Source: Euonymus europaeus
Lineage: Eukaryota > Streptophyta > Magnoliopsida > Celastrales > Celastraceae
NCBI GenBank assembly: GCA_963580455.1
Contig: OY756968.1
Coordinates: forward strand, 19,251,996-19,315,995
DNA length: 64,000 nt
Direction of reading: 5' to 3'
Part shown: piece after piece, positions 35,426 to 48,115 of the stretch
Position numbering within the stretch: position 1 is the first letter of the stretch
Layout of the letters: every line of letters starts with the position of its first letter
Notes under the pieces: model-generated
Seen by the model: the letters and a program-made list of their open reading frames with translations, nothing else
Databases searched by the model: none
Told to the model about the DNA's origin: nothing
Made by a program: the position numbers and the translations under genes

Positions 35426-36179
35426 TAGAAATTTGACATGGACTGGACTTGGGTTGAACACAAGTTAACCTGATTAAAACATGATATTTAAGCCTGAGGT
35501 GAGGGATTCTTTGACAATGGTTGGTATTGTAAAGTCCCTAGTTGCGCACCATATCCATGAGTAAAGTTAGCACGTGCTCCGTGATTTACTGTCCAACCTC
35601 CAACTGATGCAAGCAAGCTTGCATTTCTTGAAGGTGGTGGTTCAGTAGCAAAATATCGAGATGCTTTCAGCAATAATGTAGTCGAAAGACATGGTGTTTG
35701 TCGTCTCCTAGAAGTTTTGATCATGTGATTAGTACACTGATGCCATGTATATTTCTCCAAAATGGTTACTGGGTACGCTGAGGAGTTCTAACTTTGAGGA
35801 GGTCAAATGCCTTTATTTAGAAGCAATCGTATGATAAGCTATGGAAAATATAACTTTCCAATATTTTTTGATCGATTCTCCACAAATGTCTTTGCTTTTA
35901 GAATACTGGCCATGTAAATCATACTAATATCAAACCAAGTGCCTTTATACATATAGTATATGACAGAAGTAATGTTGCCTTGTCATTGTTGACTATGGCC
36001 AATGGGGCAAAGGTTACATTAGAGATCATCATCTAGCAACTACAACTTTGATGGCAAATATGACCGGCATGTAGCACCAATATTCCTATCTTTCTGCCCC
36101 TAACACATATCATCAATCATCTCTCATCTGGACACAAATATAGTTTTTCTGTGGTGAATCGAAGCTTAATACCACCTAT

Positions 36180-36890
36180 ATCAACCTGATAAACCGGTTG
36201 AGCTCCAGTTCTCTAGCTTGGTGATAACTCTAAAAGAGTGTGGTAAAATGATTGAACTATTTGAGGATACACCAGCATAAACCTAACACTTGTGGCATCT
36301 GACTACATAACTAATTCCATCCTTCTCTATGGTGAACCTATAGTTGCCTCCCCATAATATTTTCCTTGCCATCATAATACCCACTTGAGTGAATGCCAAA
36401 TATTTCTTCATGAATCTCCTCTATAATATTTTTAGCTTCATCTATTTCCACACATCTAAGGAGCACAAATCCTAGGATTCTTTCATATAACACATTTCAA
36501 TCCAAGAAAAAGGAACCTGCAAGCCTCGTATGGTGTATTTGTCATTTTTGGAGGACTCTGTGAGGTATTCTCCCTTCTCCAAGTATTGCTTCACATCACA
36601 ATATTATGGTTTACCATCAGGTTTTGCTGCTATATTCAAGCAATATGCTTGAACGTCCTACTTTTCAATCTTGATAACTTCAACGATATTGGAGGCACCA
36701 TCAAACAACATGGCCCATTGATCCAGGTTCCTTTGATTATCCATTTCTAAGGCCAAAATTTCTTCATTTGGGAACCTTGGATTTATAGGCTAAAAGTCAT
36801 CAACTGTTTTTTATGCCAAACATTCCGCTATTGCACTCCCTTTTACTGCCTTTTGGGTGACATACAAAATGTTATATTCTAATAATAACA
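36180..36890 (-). pseudogene. Ogre-like RNase H and integrase zinc region
   Basis: At about 36890-36690 the minus strand encodes VTQKAVKGSAIAE-like text, then MDNQRNLDQWAMLFDGASN, the start of the archaeal-type RNase H typical of Tat/Ogre. At about 36330-36240 YVVRCHKC-stop-VYAGV is the Cys part of the integrase HHCC finger. The integrase catalytic core was not found. Multiple stops. Confidence 0.7.
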
Positions 36891-37061
36891 TTTGCCATTT
36901 TGCAATCTTGCCCAAAAGAGATATTATTTATCAGTGTACTTAATTGGGTTCATTCTTGAGATTAACCAAGTAGTATGATATAACATATATTTGCTGAGTC
37001 GATGTGCAGTCTATGCAATGAATAACATGTGCAGTCTATGCCAATGAATAACAAGTCTTTT

Positions 37062-37532
37062 TCAACGTAGATTATTTGCCTCATAGATGGTGAACTTCTT
37101 ACTCAAGTAGTAGATTACATGTTCTATCTTTCTAGAGGAATCGTTTTGCCCTAGCATACACCCCATCGAATTATCTGATACATTTAAGTAAAGGATAAGT
37201 GGCCTTCCTGCAACAAGAGGCATCAAGATCGGTGGGTTTAGTAAATATTTTTTGATCTTCTCGAAAGCAACTTGACACTCTTCATTCCATTTAGATGGAT
37301 TATTCTTTTGTAGCAACTTAAAGATTGGCTCACATGTGGTTTTCAATTGTGAAATGAGCTTGGCAACATAATTGAGTCTCCTTAGAAAACCTCTGGCCTT
37401 TTTCTTAGTATGAGGAGGTGGAATTTCCAAAATTACCTTCACCTTGTCTGGATCCACTTCACACCTTTTTCTACTTACAATCAAACACAACTTCTTTAAG
37501 GTAGCCCCAAATGTGCACTTCAAAGAATTCAA
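37062..37532 (-). pseudogene. Ogre-like RT C-terminus and RNase H connection
   Basis: The open frame of 156 codons encodes SLKCTFG, VSRKRCEVDPDKVKVILEIP, GFLRRLNYVAKLISQL, CEPIFKLLQ and YLNVSDNSMGCMLGQ, the RT thumb and tethered RNase H region of Tat/Ogre gypsy elements. The RT palm with its catalytic YVDD is not found upstream (37.5-38.3 kb), so the polymerase is deleted. Confidence 0.85.
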
Positions 37533-38301
37533 TTTTAACTAATGTTTTCTCAACCTTTTGAACAAATTTTCAAGATTAATTATATGATTCATCCTTTGAC
37601 TTGGAAATCTTATCATGAAATTCTTTAAACTACCAGCATGCACAACTTTCCAAAGGCCCTAACTTAATCCACTTCCACTGGATTAACAGGCAGATTCAAA
37701 GGCAATTTCCCAAAAAATTGCCCCAATTTTGGGTGGATCGAGCTTTTCTTGGAAATCCCCAAACACAAAATCATCACAGAGCCTTGGGATCGACTTCCTC
37801 TGAACATCAAGCTCAAGATGAGAGATCCGCTTTGCCTATTTCTCAGCATGTATCTATATCTTGTCAGCTCTGCTTGGTTTGTACCTTAGCCCCTAATGCT
37901 CATTATGTTTCAATATCACTACATGATTCTTTATCCCTTGCCCCCTCTTTCCAAGACCTTCTCCTAGTCAAAACCTGATCTTCAACAATATTTTACCAAT
38001 GAATTTGGCAACCTTTGACAATTGGAGCTGCACTAGAGACTATTTTTCCTTCACAAAACTAGTAGTGAAAATCTCAATGGACTGAAAGGAGCTTTCAATC
38101 CCTTGTCGGGGAGCATCAGTATGGTGCTAGTCACCATCCATTTAGTTTGCCTTTTAACAATGTACACCCTTCCTCCATGAGAAAACTTGAGACTTTGTCG
38201 AAAAGATGTTAGGACCGCACTGACAGTACGGATCTATGGTCTACCTAACAAACAACTATTAGTAGGTGAGATATCCATCACCATGAAAAGAATATTGTAG
38301 G

Positions 38302-38721
38302 TCACATTTGCAATCTCCAATGGAACCTCGATATCTCCTTTTTGGTTCCATCAAAGGCCTTAGGAACTATGGGTACTCGCTTCAAATATGACCTATCAAT
38401 TGGCATACTATGAAAAGTTTCTTTCGATAACATATTCAGTGAAAACCCATTGTCAATAAAAATAATTGCCACTTCCAATCCTTTACACATGGCTAAAATG
38501 TGTAATGAAATATTGTGTCTTATCCCCTCATCTAGAAGCTCCTCTTCGGTGAATGACAACATGTGAGTGGCAAGCACATTTTCAACAATCCTATCAAAAG
38601 GCTCCATTGGGATCTTTTTCGGCACACAGGCCTGATTCAACATTTTCGACAACACCTTTCGATGCGATTCTAAACTCATAATTAAATCCAAGATAGAAAT
38701 CTTAGCAGAAGTCTTTTTCAA
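38302..38721 (-). pseudogene. Ogre-like aspartic protease
   Basis: The frame contains AKISILDLIMSLESHRK, LSFTEEELLDEG, HNISLHILAMCKG and FIDNGFSLNMLSKETF. The last holds the protease active site, where the expected D-N-G-S reads DNGF. This protease wording is characteristic of Ogre/Tat elements. Confidence 0.8.
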
Positions 38722-40769
38722 CTAATCCACTATCACATATTCACACTAGCAAACAATCTTCAAAAACTCCTGAATTTCTCCTTTGGTCACCGCTTTCTTC
38801 ACTTTTTCACACACAATCAAATCTTCCTTTGTCTCCTTCACATTTCCTTCCATAGCTGCTACATCCTTTCCTTTCCTCTTTCTTTCAGCTTCTACTTTCA
38901 TCACTAGGTCACTACTTGGTTCTTCTCGAGAATAGACACATCCACTTCAGGTTATTCTACTAACACCTAAAATGTTATCCATGGTACTCTCAAGCTCTTT
39001 CTTCTCATATATCCATAGGACTCCCTTTATCACTTGTATAAGCAAGGCATGGTGGAGAAATTTTTTTGGCATCCGGTGCATCTTCTAGAAAGTATTGTAA
39101 CATAATGGGTTTTGCACGCCCACTAGGCCTTGGTCTTTTATAGAACTCCCCCTTAATGACATTAATCATTTCTGAATTACTTGACTTCACTTTGAACACT
39201 ATCATTTTGATGTCCATCAAATATTGTACCAACTACTCTTTTTCAATAAACCCTTCCTTTTCTAAGACCTCCAACACCAAGTCCAAAGTCATGGTTATCT
39301 CAACAACGTTCTCCTAAACGCACCATACTCTTCAAAGGCATTAGTTTCCCTATTCACATGATCAGGCGAAGGATTTTTGGTCACATTGAGCTTCTTGACC
39401 CCTCAAAAATCTAACCATCCAGAATTAGCCATATTTTGTACAATCATTTTAAAAGTCACATAAGCTTCAATCCAATATCCTGACAAATCTCCATGATAGA
39501 CACATGTCACCTGCAAGTAATACCATGGAGGTATGTGCAATTGCTGACTGGGTCAATAGTTTAGTGTAACACTAAGCATAAGTGATGGGTATAGGGGTAA
39601 ATTCCTTAGGTTTCCCCGAGGTCTAAGGTTGGTTTCAAAGTTTTGATAGTTTTGGCATGGTGGCCAAAAATTTTGGTGAGGTGGTTAATAGTTTTGGGGA
39701 GGTAGACAATAGTTTTTAGGTAGTTTTAGAGAGGTGGCTAGTAGTTTAGGGGAGGATAATGATTGTATGGGCTAGAAAATCTAGAAGCATTGTTCAGTGG
39801 CCTGTGATCAGAGGTTGACGAATGATAAGCAGGTTTGAAACGCACCTCATTTTCTTTCTTTTTCATTTTCCCACCTTTTGGGACTTAGATTTCTTAAACA
39901 CTGAGATATTGATGTTTCCCCTCTGTATACACCGTTCAATGCGCTCTCCAACGCGAATCATTTCACTCAAATCAGCATGTCCCCCTTTGGAAATCTTTGA
40001 AGTATTTGACTCTCTAAGTGCATCAGTAAATGCATTAACATGATCTTGTTTATAAAAGGGAATGCATTTCAGACGCTAGGTCCCTCCATCTATGGGCCCA
40101 ATTTTGAAAGCTTTCTCATTCCTTCATAATATTTCCCTGAAGATCATAAATGGTAGAGACTTTTTTCACATTGTGCTAAGATTTTTTCCAGAAACAATTG
40201 AGCCAAATCCTCCCAAATCACAACGGGTGATGGATCTAAACCTATGAACCAATGGGTCGCTCCTCCTATTAAATTCTCTTGGAAAAATGAATCAACATCT
40301 TCTCCTCATAGACGAAGGACTGTATCCTCCGAAAATACATAGTAAAGTAATCCAGAGGGACTCTGGTATCATAAAAAAGAGCAAAATATAAGCTTAAGAT
40401 CTGGAGAAATAATTAAGTGTTTCATTAGGCTTAACTTTTGAGGGCTTAATGCACCATCGGGCCCGAACTCTTCCATGGTGTTCATCCACCTATCCATCTT
40501 TCTATATTGTTCAAGGGTAGGACCCTTCTCTTCTTCCTCTATATTAGCTATAAGCATAAATATCGTCTTTTGATGTGAATCCAATAAGGAGGGACCACTA
40601 TCCCGAGCTAGTCCAACGTTCACTGCTACTCCTATGATGATATTTTTGGATATGATGCATGTGTTGTGGGACTCTGAGGGTCATTGATTTTATGTATGTG
40701 TTGATGAGAGTTGATTTTGAGATTTTAGATAAATTTGGATTATTTCTATTTGTGTAGGGTGGCATGCTT
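38722..40769 (-). pseudogene. Ogre-like gag remnant
   Basis: Scattered minus-strand fragments fit a gypsy gag: GHADLSEMIRVGERIER (39990-39911), the frame at 39005-39232 (RPRPSGRAKPIMLQYFLED), and an 84-codon frame at 40369-40623 (GPTLEQYRKMDRWMNTMEEF). The last is also present in the duplicated flank at 45538-45975. Stops break all of them. Confidence 0.55.
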
Positions 40770-42568
40770 TGTGATACCCTGACCCGAGAACCATAAAATA
40801 GTAAATAAATAAAATAACAAAAAATTCAAATAATATAATAATATATAATAATAAAATAAGGTAGGGAATGCTTAGTTGGTAGAGTTAGAAAATGAAATGT
40901 GATGGATGGGTATTTTCTGTAAATAAGTAGTTCATGGAGGTTAATAAGTAAAAAAAAAAGGAAGCTTGGTGGACAAGCCGAACAGAATATTTAGCTACTA
41001 TAAAAGTAGCTACTTTTAAAGGAAAAGGGGACAAAAAAGGAAAAAAAAGAAGAAGAAAGAGACAGATGACGGTAGAAGAAACTAGAAATAGTGGGAGAGA
41101 GGAAAATGGAGAGTGTGGTGATTTGGGTGGCCAACTTTGCTTCAAGGGAGGGGACCAGCTGTTGATAATTCTTTTTGGTGTAGTCGGTGTTTTACCAGGT
41201 AGGAATTACCACAATTTTTTAGGTCTATTAACTGAGCATTCTATTATGTGATGTTATGGTAAATCTTGGTTAGCTTTACTGGAACTATTGAGTTGCATAG
41301 TAGTTGCGGGCATGGTCTTGGAATAGCTGTGGGTTGGCTAGATAATTCGTTATTTATAGATGTTGGATGGATTTCATGATTTATATGTTTGAAATGTTTG
41401 TATTTGGATTTTTACTATGATTTCCTTGTGCTGGGCATGAACAATTGCAAAGTGTTGTTCATGGTTTGTGAATCGGGTAAAGCTCAACATAGATTGTACC
41501 ATTTGAGTGGAGTTGCCCTGATTGGTGTATGTTCTTCATGAGAATATACTGTTAAGCATGAGGTGATATTAGGCTGGTGTGATTTTGAAATTGTTGTTGA
41601 TTACAAGAGTGGTTTAGCACAAAAGTTGTTGGATATTGTAGTGTTAATTTGCATGTAAATGAATAGCTGTCATGTAGTGGTTACAACTTGGATATTGTGG
41701 TGTTACTCTGCATGCAAATGAATAGCCGTGCATGCGCTGGTGGTTAGAACTTAAAAATATTGATGAGCCTTTACACACACATGCACACACATACGTATAT
41801 ATATAGTATATATACACTTACATACACACACATATATATAGTATACATTGATGTGCATGCATGGTTTGGATATCCGTGGACTAGGTGGTGAAAATTAATT
41901 ATTCATATCTATTTTTAATGTTTGATCACCGTGAACTCTATGTGAGTGAACTAAAATGCCACGAGTTTGACGAATTCGATAAATTGGGAAGGAGGTGTCG
42001 AAATAATTTGATTATTAATTTCTATGTTGTAAATTCGGTTGAGAAGGAAGACTATGTGTTGAGGTGTTGCAAAGAGGTGGTGATCCTGTACGTACAGTGG
42101 ACAAATTCTGAGTAAGGATTCGCTATGCGGCCACATAGCGAAGGGTGGAAAGTCCAGGTAGATGGGGAAGCCTACCTTCCTTACTCGTAGAGGGTTCCGG
42201 CGATGAGGTCAATCACGGAGAAGAGTGGTTCCGACGATGAGGTCGGAATGCGAATGAAATTGTATCTGACGATGAGGTCAAAATACGGGGACGGTGAAGT
42301 TGGTGGAAAGGCGTGGATCGTACAAATGTTTCCTTTAAATGAATGACTTGCGGTGTAATTTGAATAGATACATAAAAATGCATGTATATATATATATATA
42401 TATGTATGCTTGGATGTGTGGTACTATATGTGAATCCTAGCGTAAACTGATACATGACTTGTTGAATCGTCGTATGTATTTAAAATGCTAAATAATCATG
42501 CTAAGTGGTATTTTTGAATTGGTTATTTTATTTTGTTCCTCGTCACGTCCCTGGAGTCGGGCGTGACA
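40770..42568 (+). repeat. Tekay-like LTR1
   Basis: It is 1,799 bp, TG to CA. It resembles LTR2 with scattered substitutions and lacks about 157 bp present there (around 47568-47725). It contains CA/TA-rich simple repeats near 41765-41850 and (TA)n near 42385-42402. Confidence 0.88.
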
Positions 42569-42570
42569 AG

Positions 42571-42586
42571 TTGGTATCGAAGCCGG
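42571..42586 (+). other. Primer binding site of the Tekay-like element
   Basis: TTGGTATCGAAGCCGG starts two bases after LTR1 and resembles the initiator-Met tRNA complement TGGTATCAGAGC used by many plant LTR elements. Confidence 0.7.
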
Positions 42587-42733
42587 TCTATTGACGGTAT
42601 GTGCATCAGTTCCGGTCCTGCATCACAGCCAATCTGGTACGTAGAACGTAAATTATGTTTAATAAATGTTGTTGTTTATCTGTGTGGTATTATTTATTAA
42701 TAGATCGCAGATAGAGGACGAGGTAGACCCCTA

Positions 42734-45537
42734 GTGTGGAGAGCTAGAGGTAGGATAATCATACTAGGTAGAGGTAGGGGATGGGCGCCACCGATAGAGG
42801 AGGAGGAGGACCCGGAGTTACTGCAAGAGGTGTCGGTGGATAGCTCTCATGCTAGCGTTGAGGTGGGAGAGCCAGAGCTTGTGGTTGAGTCTGAGGAGCA
42901 TATGCCTGAGTCTGAGGAGGAGGTACCGGTGCCTGAGCCTGCTGCTCCTGCACCTGGGATAGCTTTAGGGGATATACAGACTCTTTTTGGGGCTGTTGTT
43001 CAGGCTGCATTGGAGGGGCTTTTTCCTCATTTACAAAGAGGGGCTAAGGGAGATGAGACTGGGGCCCGAGCTTAGGGTGTGGTTGGTGAGGCTGATACCA
43101 GGAGAGTGTTGACAGAGTTGTCAGAGCTCAGAAAGACCCGACCCCCTATTTATAGAGGTGCGATGGATGCAGTGCAGCTATCAGAGTGGCTTCGACAAAT
43201 GGAGCACCGACTAGACACTTTACAGATACCTCCTGAGCGTCGAGTACGGTTGGTATCACATTTCCTTGAGGGTATTGCCTTTACCTAGTGTGAGTCTCTC
43301 ATGAGGGCACAGGGTGTTATATTATGGGATAGATTCATACAGTTGATGTAGGAGAGGTTTATACCTGGTGTTGTTAGGAACTCATTAGCACAGCAGTTCC
43401 TTGAGTTTCGACAGACCCCTGGGATAACGGTGGCTGAGTTCCAGACTAGATTTGAGGAGTTAGCAGTATTTGGTCAGCTTTTTACTGCTACTGATGCTGA
43501 GAGGGCAACTCGATTTGAGAATGCATTACTTCCGGCCTTGGCTGTGCATGTTCGGATGCTGAGATTGACTAACTATGCAGATGTTGTGGATAGGGCTTTT
43601 GTAGCCTAGGATGTAGTGTGTTCTATGGGATCCGATGATACACCGCAGAGCGGGAGAGGGGAGACCTCTAGAGAGACTGGGCGGGAGCCCAAGCGTCCCA
43701 GATTCAGTTCTCAGGGATCACATCAGGGACAGAGTAGTAGGGGTACTAGTTCACAGTCTGGGTCCAGATCATTCCGGAGATCTAGACGAGAGAGTCGAGG
43801 TTCTAGTTCACAGTATAGTGTGACCTGTTATGCATGCAAACGTACTGGCCATTATGCTCGGGATTGTCGGCGCCGTAGAGATGAAGAGGGTGTATGTTAC
43901 CGTTGTGGATTGACAGGGCATATTGCACGATTCTGTACTAGCGGTTCAGCGCAGAGATCACGTACTGGATCCACAACAGCATCAGCACCTAGAGGCAGGG
44001 GCATATCCACTCATATTCCGACACAGACTATATCTGTAGAGCGGCCAGCGCAGCAGAGACCCCAGGGGAGAGTGTATGCCGTGACTGTGACCGCTACCCC
44101 AGACCCAGCACTGGAGACAGGTAGTTTTATTATTTATAGTACATTTGGCTGTATTCTATTTGATATGGGAGCAACCCACTCTTTCATTTCTAAATCATTT
44201 GCTGAAACTCTTGGACTAGAAATAAGTCCAATGAGGGATAGATTTCTAGTTGAATCTCCACTAAGGTACTATACTCTAGCGGAGGGGATATGTTATGATT
44301 GTGTTTTACATTTTGGAAATCATGAACTGAAAGCAGATCTGAAAGTGATTACTATCCAAGAATTTGATGTAATTTTGGGAATGGACTGGATGTCAGCCTA
44401 TAAAAGTGTTTTGGTTTGTGCTGAAAGAAAGATTATAATTGAAACTCCAGAAGGAGACAGAGTCCGGTTACGTGGCTCAAGGAAAGAACCATGTACCCAC
44501 TTCCTCAGTAATCCGAACTACATTGAGTGTAGAATGGCAAGCTTGACTCTTAATGAGCCAAGTGAAGGGAAGAAGGCACCTATACGAGTAATAGATGAGT
44601 ATATAGATGTGTTTCCTGAAGAATTACCCAGTTTACCTCCTAAACGGGAAATCGAATAAGTTATTGATGTATATACTGATACTGATCCCATCTCCATACC
44701 CCCGTATCAAATGGCACCTGCTGAATTGCGAGAAATGAATAAACAGTTGCAGAAATTACTAAACCTTGGGTTTATTAGACCAAGTAGCTCTCCATGGGGA
44801 GCTCCCGTGTTGTTTGTAAAGAAGAAGGATGGATCACTCCGAATGTGTGTTGATTATCGACAGTTGAACCGAGTGACGATCAAGAATAAATATCCACTTC
44901 CACGAATTAATGATCTGTTTGATCAGTTGAAGGGATCATGCTATTATTCGAAAATAGATATGAGATCAGGATACCATCAGTTGTTAATTCGAGAAGAATA
45001 TGTGGCCAAAATAGCATTCCGTACAAGATACGAACATTATGAATTCTTGGTGTTACCTTTTGGGTTAACTAATGCTCTAGCTGCTTTTATGGATATGATG
45101 CAAAGAATCTTTGAGGGAGCATAGGTTATATGCAAAAATGAGTAAATGTGAGTTCTGGGTGAAAGAAGTGAAATTTCTGGGGCATGTTATTTCACATAAA
45201 GGTATAGCAGTTGATCTATCCAAGGTGAAATCTGTAGCGGAATGGCCAAGGCCTAAAAATGTTAAAGAAATATGAAGTTTCTTGGGATTGGCGGGATATT
45301 ATCAGACATTTATTGAGAACTTCTCTAGAATTGCAACACCCCTTACACACTTGACTTGTAAGAATGTTCCTTTTCTGTGGACTAATGAACAAAGACTCAT
45401 TACTCCACCTGTACTTGTGATAGCGAGATTTGGGTTATCAAGTATATTGCGATGCCTCGATTGTTGGGTTAGGATGTGTCCTACTGCAGGGAAACAGAGT
45501 GGTTGAGTACGCCTCCAGATTGCTGCGACCACATGTA
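42734..45537 (+). pseudogene. Tekay-like gag-pol, truncated
   Basis: Gag runs from about 42734 with an acidic N-terminus, the capsid region (PPIYRGAMDAVQLSEWLRQM; FLEFRQTPGITVAEFQ) broken by TAG codons, and two CCHC knuckles (CYACKRTGHYARDC, CYRCGLTGHIARFC) in the open frame 43616-44659. Protease is FDMGATHSF, where the usual D-S/T-G is DMG. RT motifs [19 protein letters not shown] and [11 protein letters not shown] are followed by [13 protein letters not shown], but the segment with the catalytic F-V-DD is deleted: IFEG is followed directly, out of frame, by RLYAKMSKCEFWVKEVKFLG. The frame ends at the junction with the duplicated flank. Confidence 0.88.
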
Positions 45538-45975
45538 TCCTCATAGACGAAGGACTGTATCCTCCGACAATATATAGTAAAGTAATCAAGAGGGACTCTG
45601 GTATCATAAAAAAGAGTAAAAGTATAAGCTTAAGATCTGAAGAAATAATTAAGTGTTTCACTAGGCTTAACTTTTGAGGGCTTAATGCACCATCGGGCCC
45701 GAACTCTTCCATGGTGTTCATCCACCTATCCATCTTTCTATATTGTTCAAGCGTAGGACCCTTCTCTTCTTCCTCTACATTAGCTATAAGCATAAATATC
45801 ATCTTTTGATGTGAATCCAATAAGGAGGGACCACTATCCCGAGCTAGTCCAACGTTCACTGCTACTCCTACGATGATTTTTTTGGATATGATGCATGTGT
45901 TGTGGGACTCTAAGGGTCATTGATTTTACGTATGTTAAATTTGGATTATTTCTATTTGTGTAGGGTGGCATGCTT
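45538..45975. repeat. Copy of the element's own left flank
   Basis: The segment matches 40303-40769, the DNA just left of LTR1, with few substitutions and one deletion of about 30 bp (the words around 40700-40730). It runs straight into LTR2, including the TGCTT that precedes both LTRs. Confidence 0.9.
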
Positions 45976-47931
45976 TGTGATACCCTGACCCGAGAACCAT
46001 AAAATAATAAATAATAAAAAAATAAAAAAATACAAATAATATATAATAATAAAATAAGATAGGGAATGGTTAGTTGGTAGAGTTAGAAAATGAAATGTGA
46101 TGGATGGGTATTTTCTGTAAATAAGTAGTTCATGGAGGTTAACAAGTAAAAAAAAAAAAAAAAGAAGCTTGGTGGACAAGCCGAACATAATATTTAGCTA
46201 CTATAAAAGTAGCTACTTTTAAAGGAAAATGGGACAAAAAAGGAAAAAAAAAAAGAGAAAGAGACAGAAGACGATAGAAGAAACTAGAAATAGTGGGAGA
46301 GAGGAAAGTGGAGAGTGTGGTGATTTGGGTGGCCAACTTTGCTTCAAGGGAGGGGACCAGCTGTTGATAATTCTTTTTGGTGTAGTCGGTGTTTTACCAG
46401 GTAGGAATTACCACAATTTTTTAGGTCTATTAACTGAGCATTCTATTATGTGATGTTATGGTAAATCTTGGTTAGCTTTACTGGAACTATTGAGTTGCAT
46501 AGTAGTTGCGGGCATGGTCTTGGAATAGCTGTGGGTTGGCTAGATAATTGGTTATTCATAGATGTCGGATGGATTTCATGATTTATATGTTTGAAATGTT
46601 TGTATTTGGATTTTTACTATGATTTCCCTGTGCTGGGCATGAACAATTGCAAAGTGATGTTCATGGTTTGTGAATCGGGTAAAGCTCAACATAGATTGTA
46701 CCATTTGAGTGGAGTTGCCCTGATTGGTGTATGTTCTTCATGAGGATATACTGTTAAGCATGAGGTGATATTAGGCTGGTGTGATTTTGAAATTGTTGTT
46801 GATTACAAGAGTGGTTTAGCACATAAGTTGTTGGATATTGTAGTATTAATTTGCATGTAAATGAATAGATGTGCATGTAGTGGTTACAACTTGGATATTG
46901 TGGTGTTACTCTGCATGCAAATGAATAGTCATGCATGCGCTGGTGGTTAGAACTTAAAAATATTGATGAGCCTTTACACACACATGCACACACATACGTA
47001 TATATATATAGTATATATACACTTACATACACACATATATATAGTATACATTGATGTGCATGAATGGTTTGGATATCCGTGGACTAGGTGGTGAAAATTA
47101 ATTATTCATATCTATTTTTAATGTTTGATCACCGTGAACTCTATGTGAGTGAACTAAAATGCCATGAGTTTGACGAATTCGATAAATTGGGAAGGAGGTG
47201 TCGAAATAATTTGATTATGAATTTCTATGTTGTACATTTGGTTGAGAAGGAAGACTATGTGTTGAGGTGTTGTAAAGAGGTGGTGATCCTGTACGTACAG
47301 TGGACAAATTCCAAGTAAGGATTTGCTATGCGGCCACATAACGAAGGGTGGAAAGTCCGGGTAGATGGGGAAGCCTACTTTCCTTACTCGTAGAGGGTTC
47401 CGGAGATGAGGTCGAACCCGGAGAAGAGTGGTTCCGACGATGAGGTCGGAATGCGGATGGAATTGTATCTGATGATGAGGTCGGAATACGGGGACGGTGA
47501 AGTTGGTGGAAAGGCGTGGATCGTACAAATGTTTCCTTTAAATGAATGACTTGCGGTGTAATTTGAATTTGTGTTTTTTTTGAAAGTTATGATATTTCCT
47601 ACTAGGCTTCGGCTCATTCCTGTGTTTACTTTTTTTTTTCAGGTGAGCCTAGTAGGGTCGATCGAGCTGGCGATGGGGACCGAGCTGAGCGATAGGTGCA
47701 CATACCAGGGCCTACTTGTGATGAGATCTTGAGTAGATACATATAGATGCATGTATATAGATATGTGGTACTATATATGTGTATGTGAATATGTGAATCC
47801 TAGCGTAAACTGATACATGACTTGGTGAATCGTCGTATGTATTTAATATGCTAAATAATCATGCTAAGTGGTATTTTTGAATTGGTTATTTTATTTTGTT
47901 CCTCGTCAAGTCCCTGGAGTCGGATGTGACA
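45976..47931 (+). repeat. Tekay-like LTR2
   Basis: It is 1,956 bp, TG to CA, followed by TGCTT. It carries about 157 bp (near 47568-47725, including a GAGCCTAGTAGGGTCGATCG stretch) that LTR1 has lost. Confidence 0.88.
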
Positions 47932-48115
47932 TGCTTCAATTTATAGGGAGATGTTTCCCATTTTTTATTTGTGAGACCCTGATGGTCATTGATTTTATGT
48001 ATGTGTTGATGATAGTTGATTTTGGGATTTTAGATAGAGTTCGATTATTTCTATTTGAGTAAGGTAACATCCTTCAATTTATGAGAAAATGTTGTCCAAT
48101 TTTTGTTTGTAGGGC
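47932..48115. repeat. Tandem repeat split by the Tekay-like insertion
   Basis: A unit of about 145 bp (GGTCATTGATTTTATG, GTTGATTTTGGGATTTTAGA, TTATTTCTATTTG, CTTCAATTTATAG/G) occurs once across the insertion (40669-40769 plus 47932-47973) and again at 47974-48115. It confirms that left and right flanks were contiguous before the insertion. Confidence 0.75.

Larger units (their letters stand above)
33060..40769 (-). mobile_element. Ogre/Tat-like Ty3/gypsy element, decayed
   Basis: Minus-strand domains occur in the order gag-protease-RT-RNase H-integrase from right to left, followed by tandem repeats in the 3' non-coding part. That layout and the wording of protease and RNase H are typical of the Ogre/Tat lineage. 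No LTR pair could be delimited; 33060-33290 contains GAAGTCGCCA and GCACGGGAAAGGTGTCAGG, often seen near the ends of such elements. The right (5') side is cut at 40769 by the Tekay-like element and resumes at 47932. Many stops and shifts. Confidence 0.75.
40770..47931 (+). mobile_element. Tekay/Del-like Ty3/gypsy element, rearranged
   Basis: LTR1 is 40770-42568 and LTR2 45976-47931, both starting TGTGATACCCTGACC and ending GTGACA. The 5-bp duplication TGCTT flanks the whole (40765-40769 and 47932-47936). Gag, protease and part of RT follow LTR1 on +. At 45537 the pol sequence stops and a copy of the left genomic flank (40303-40769) is joined on, leading into LTR2. RNase H in part, integrase and chromodomain are absent. 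Confidence 0.88.

Noticed and set aside
45302..45859. 185-codon minus frame similar to 40369-40623
   Set aside because: It runs across the junction of broken pol and the duplicated flank; the similarity is due to the duplication, not to a separate gene.
47088..47318. 76-codon frame repeated at 41885 and 47088
   Set aside because: It lies inside both Tekay-like LTRs, which explains its conservation in duplicate.
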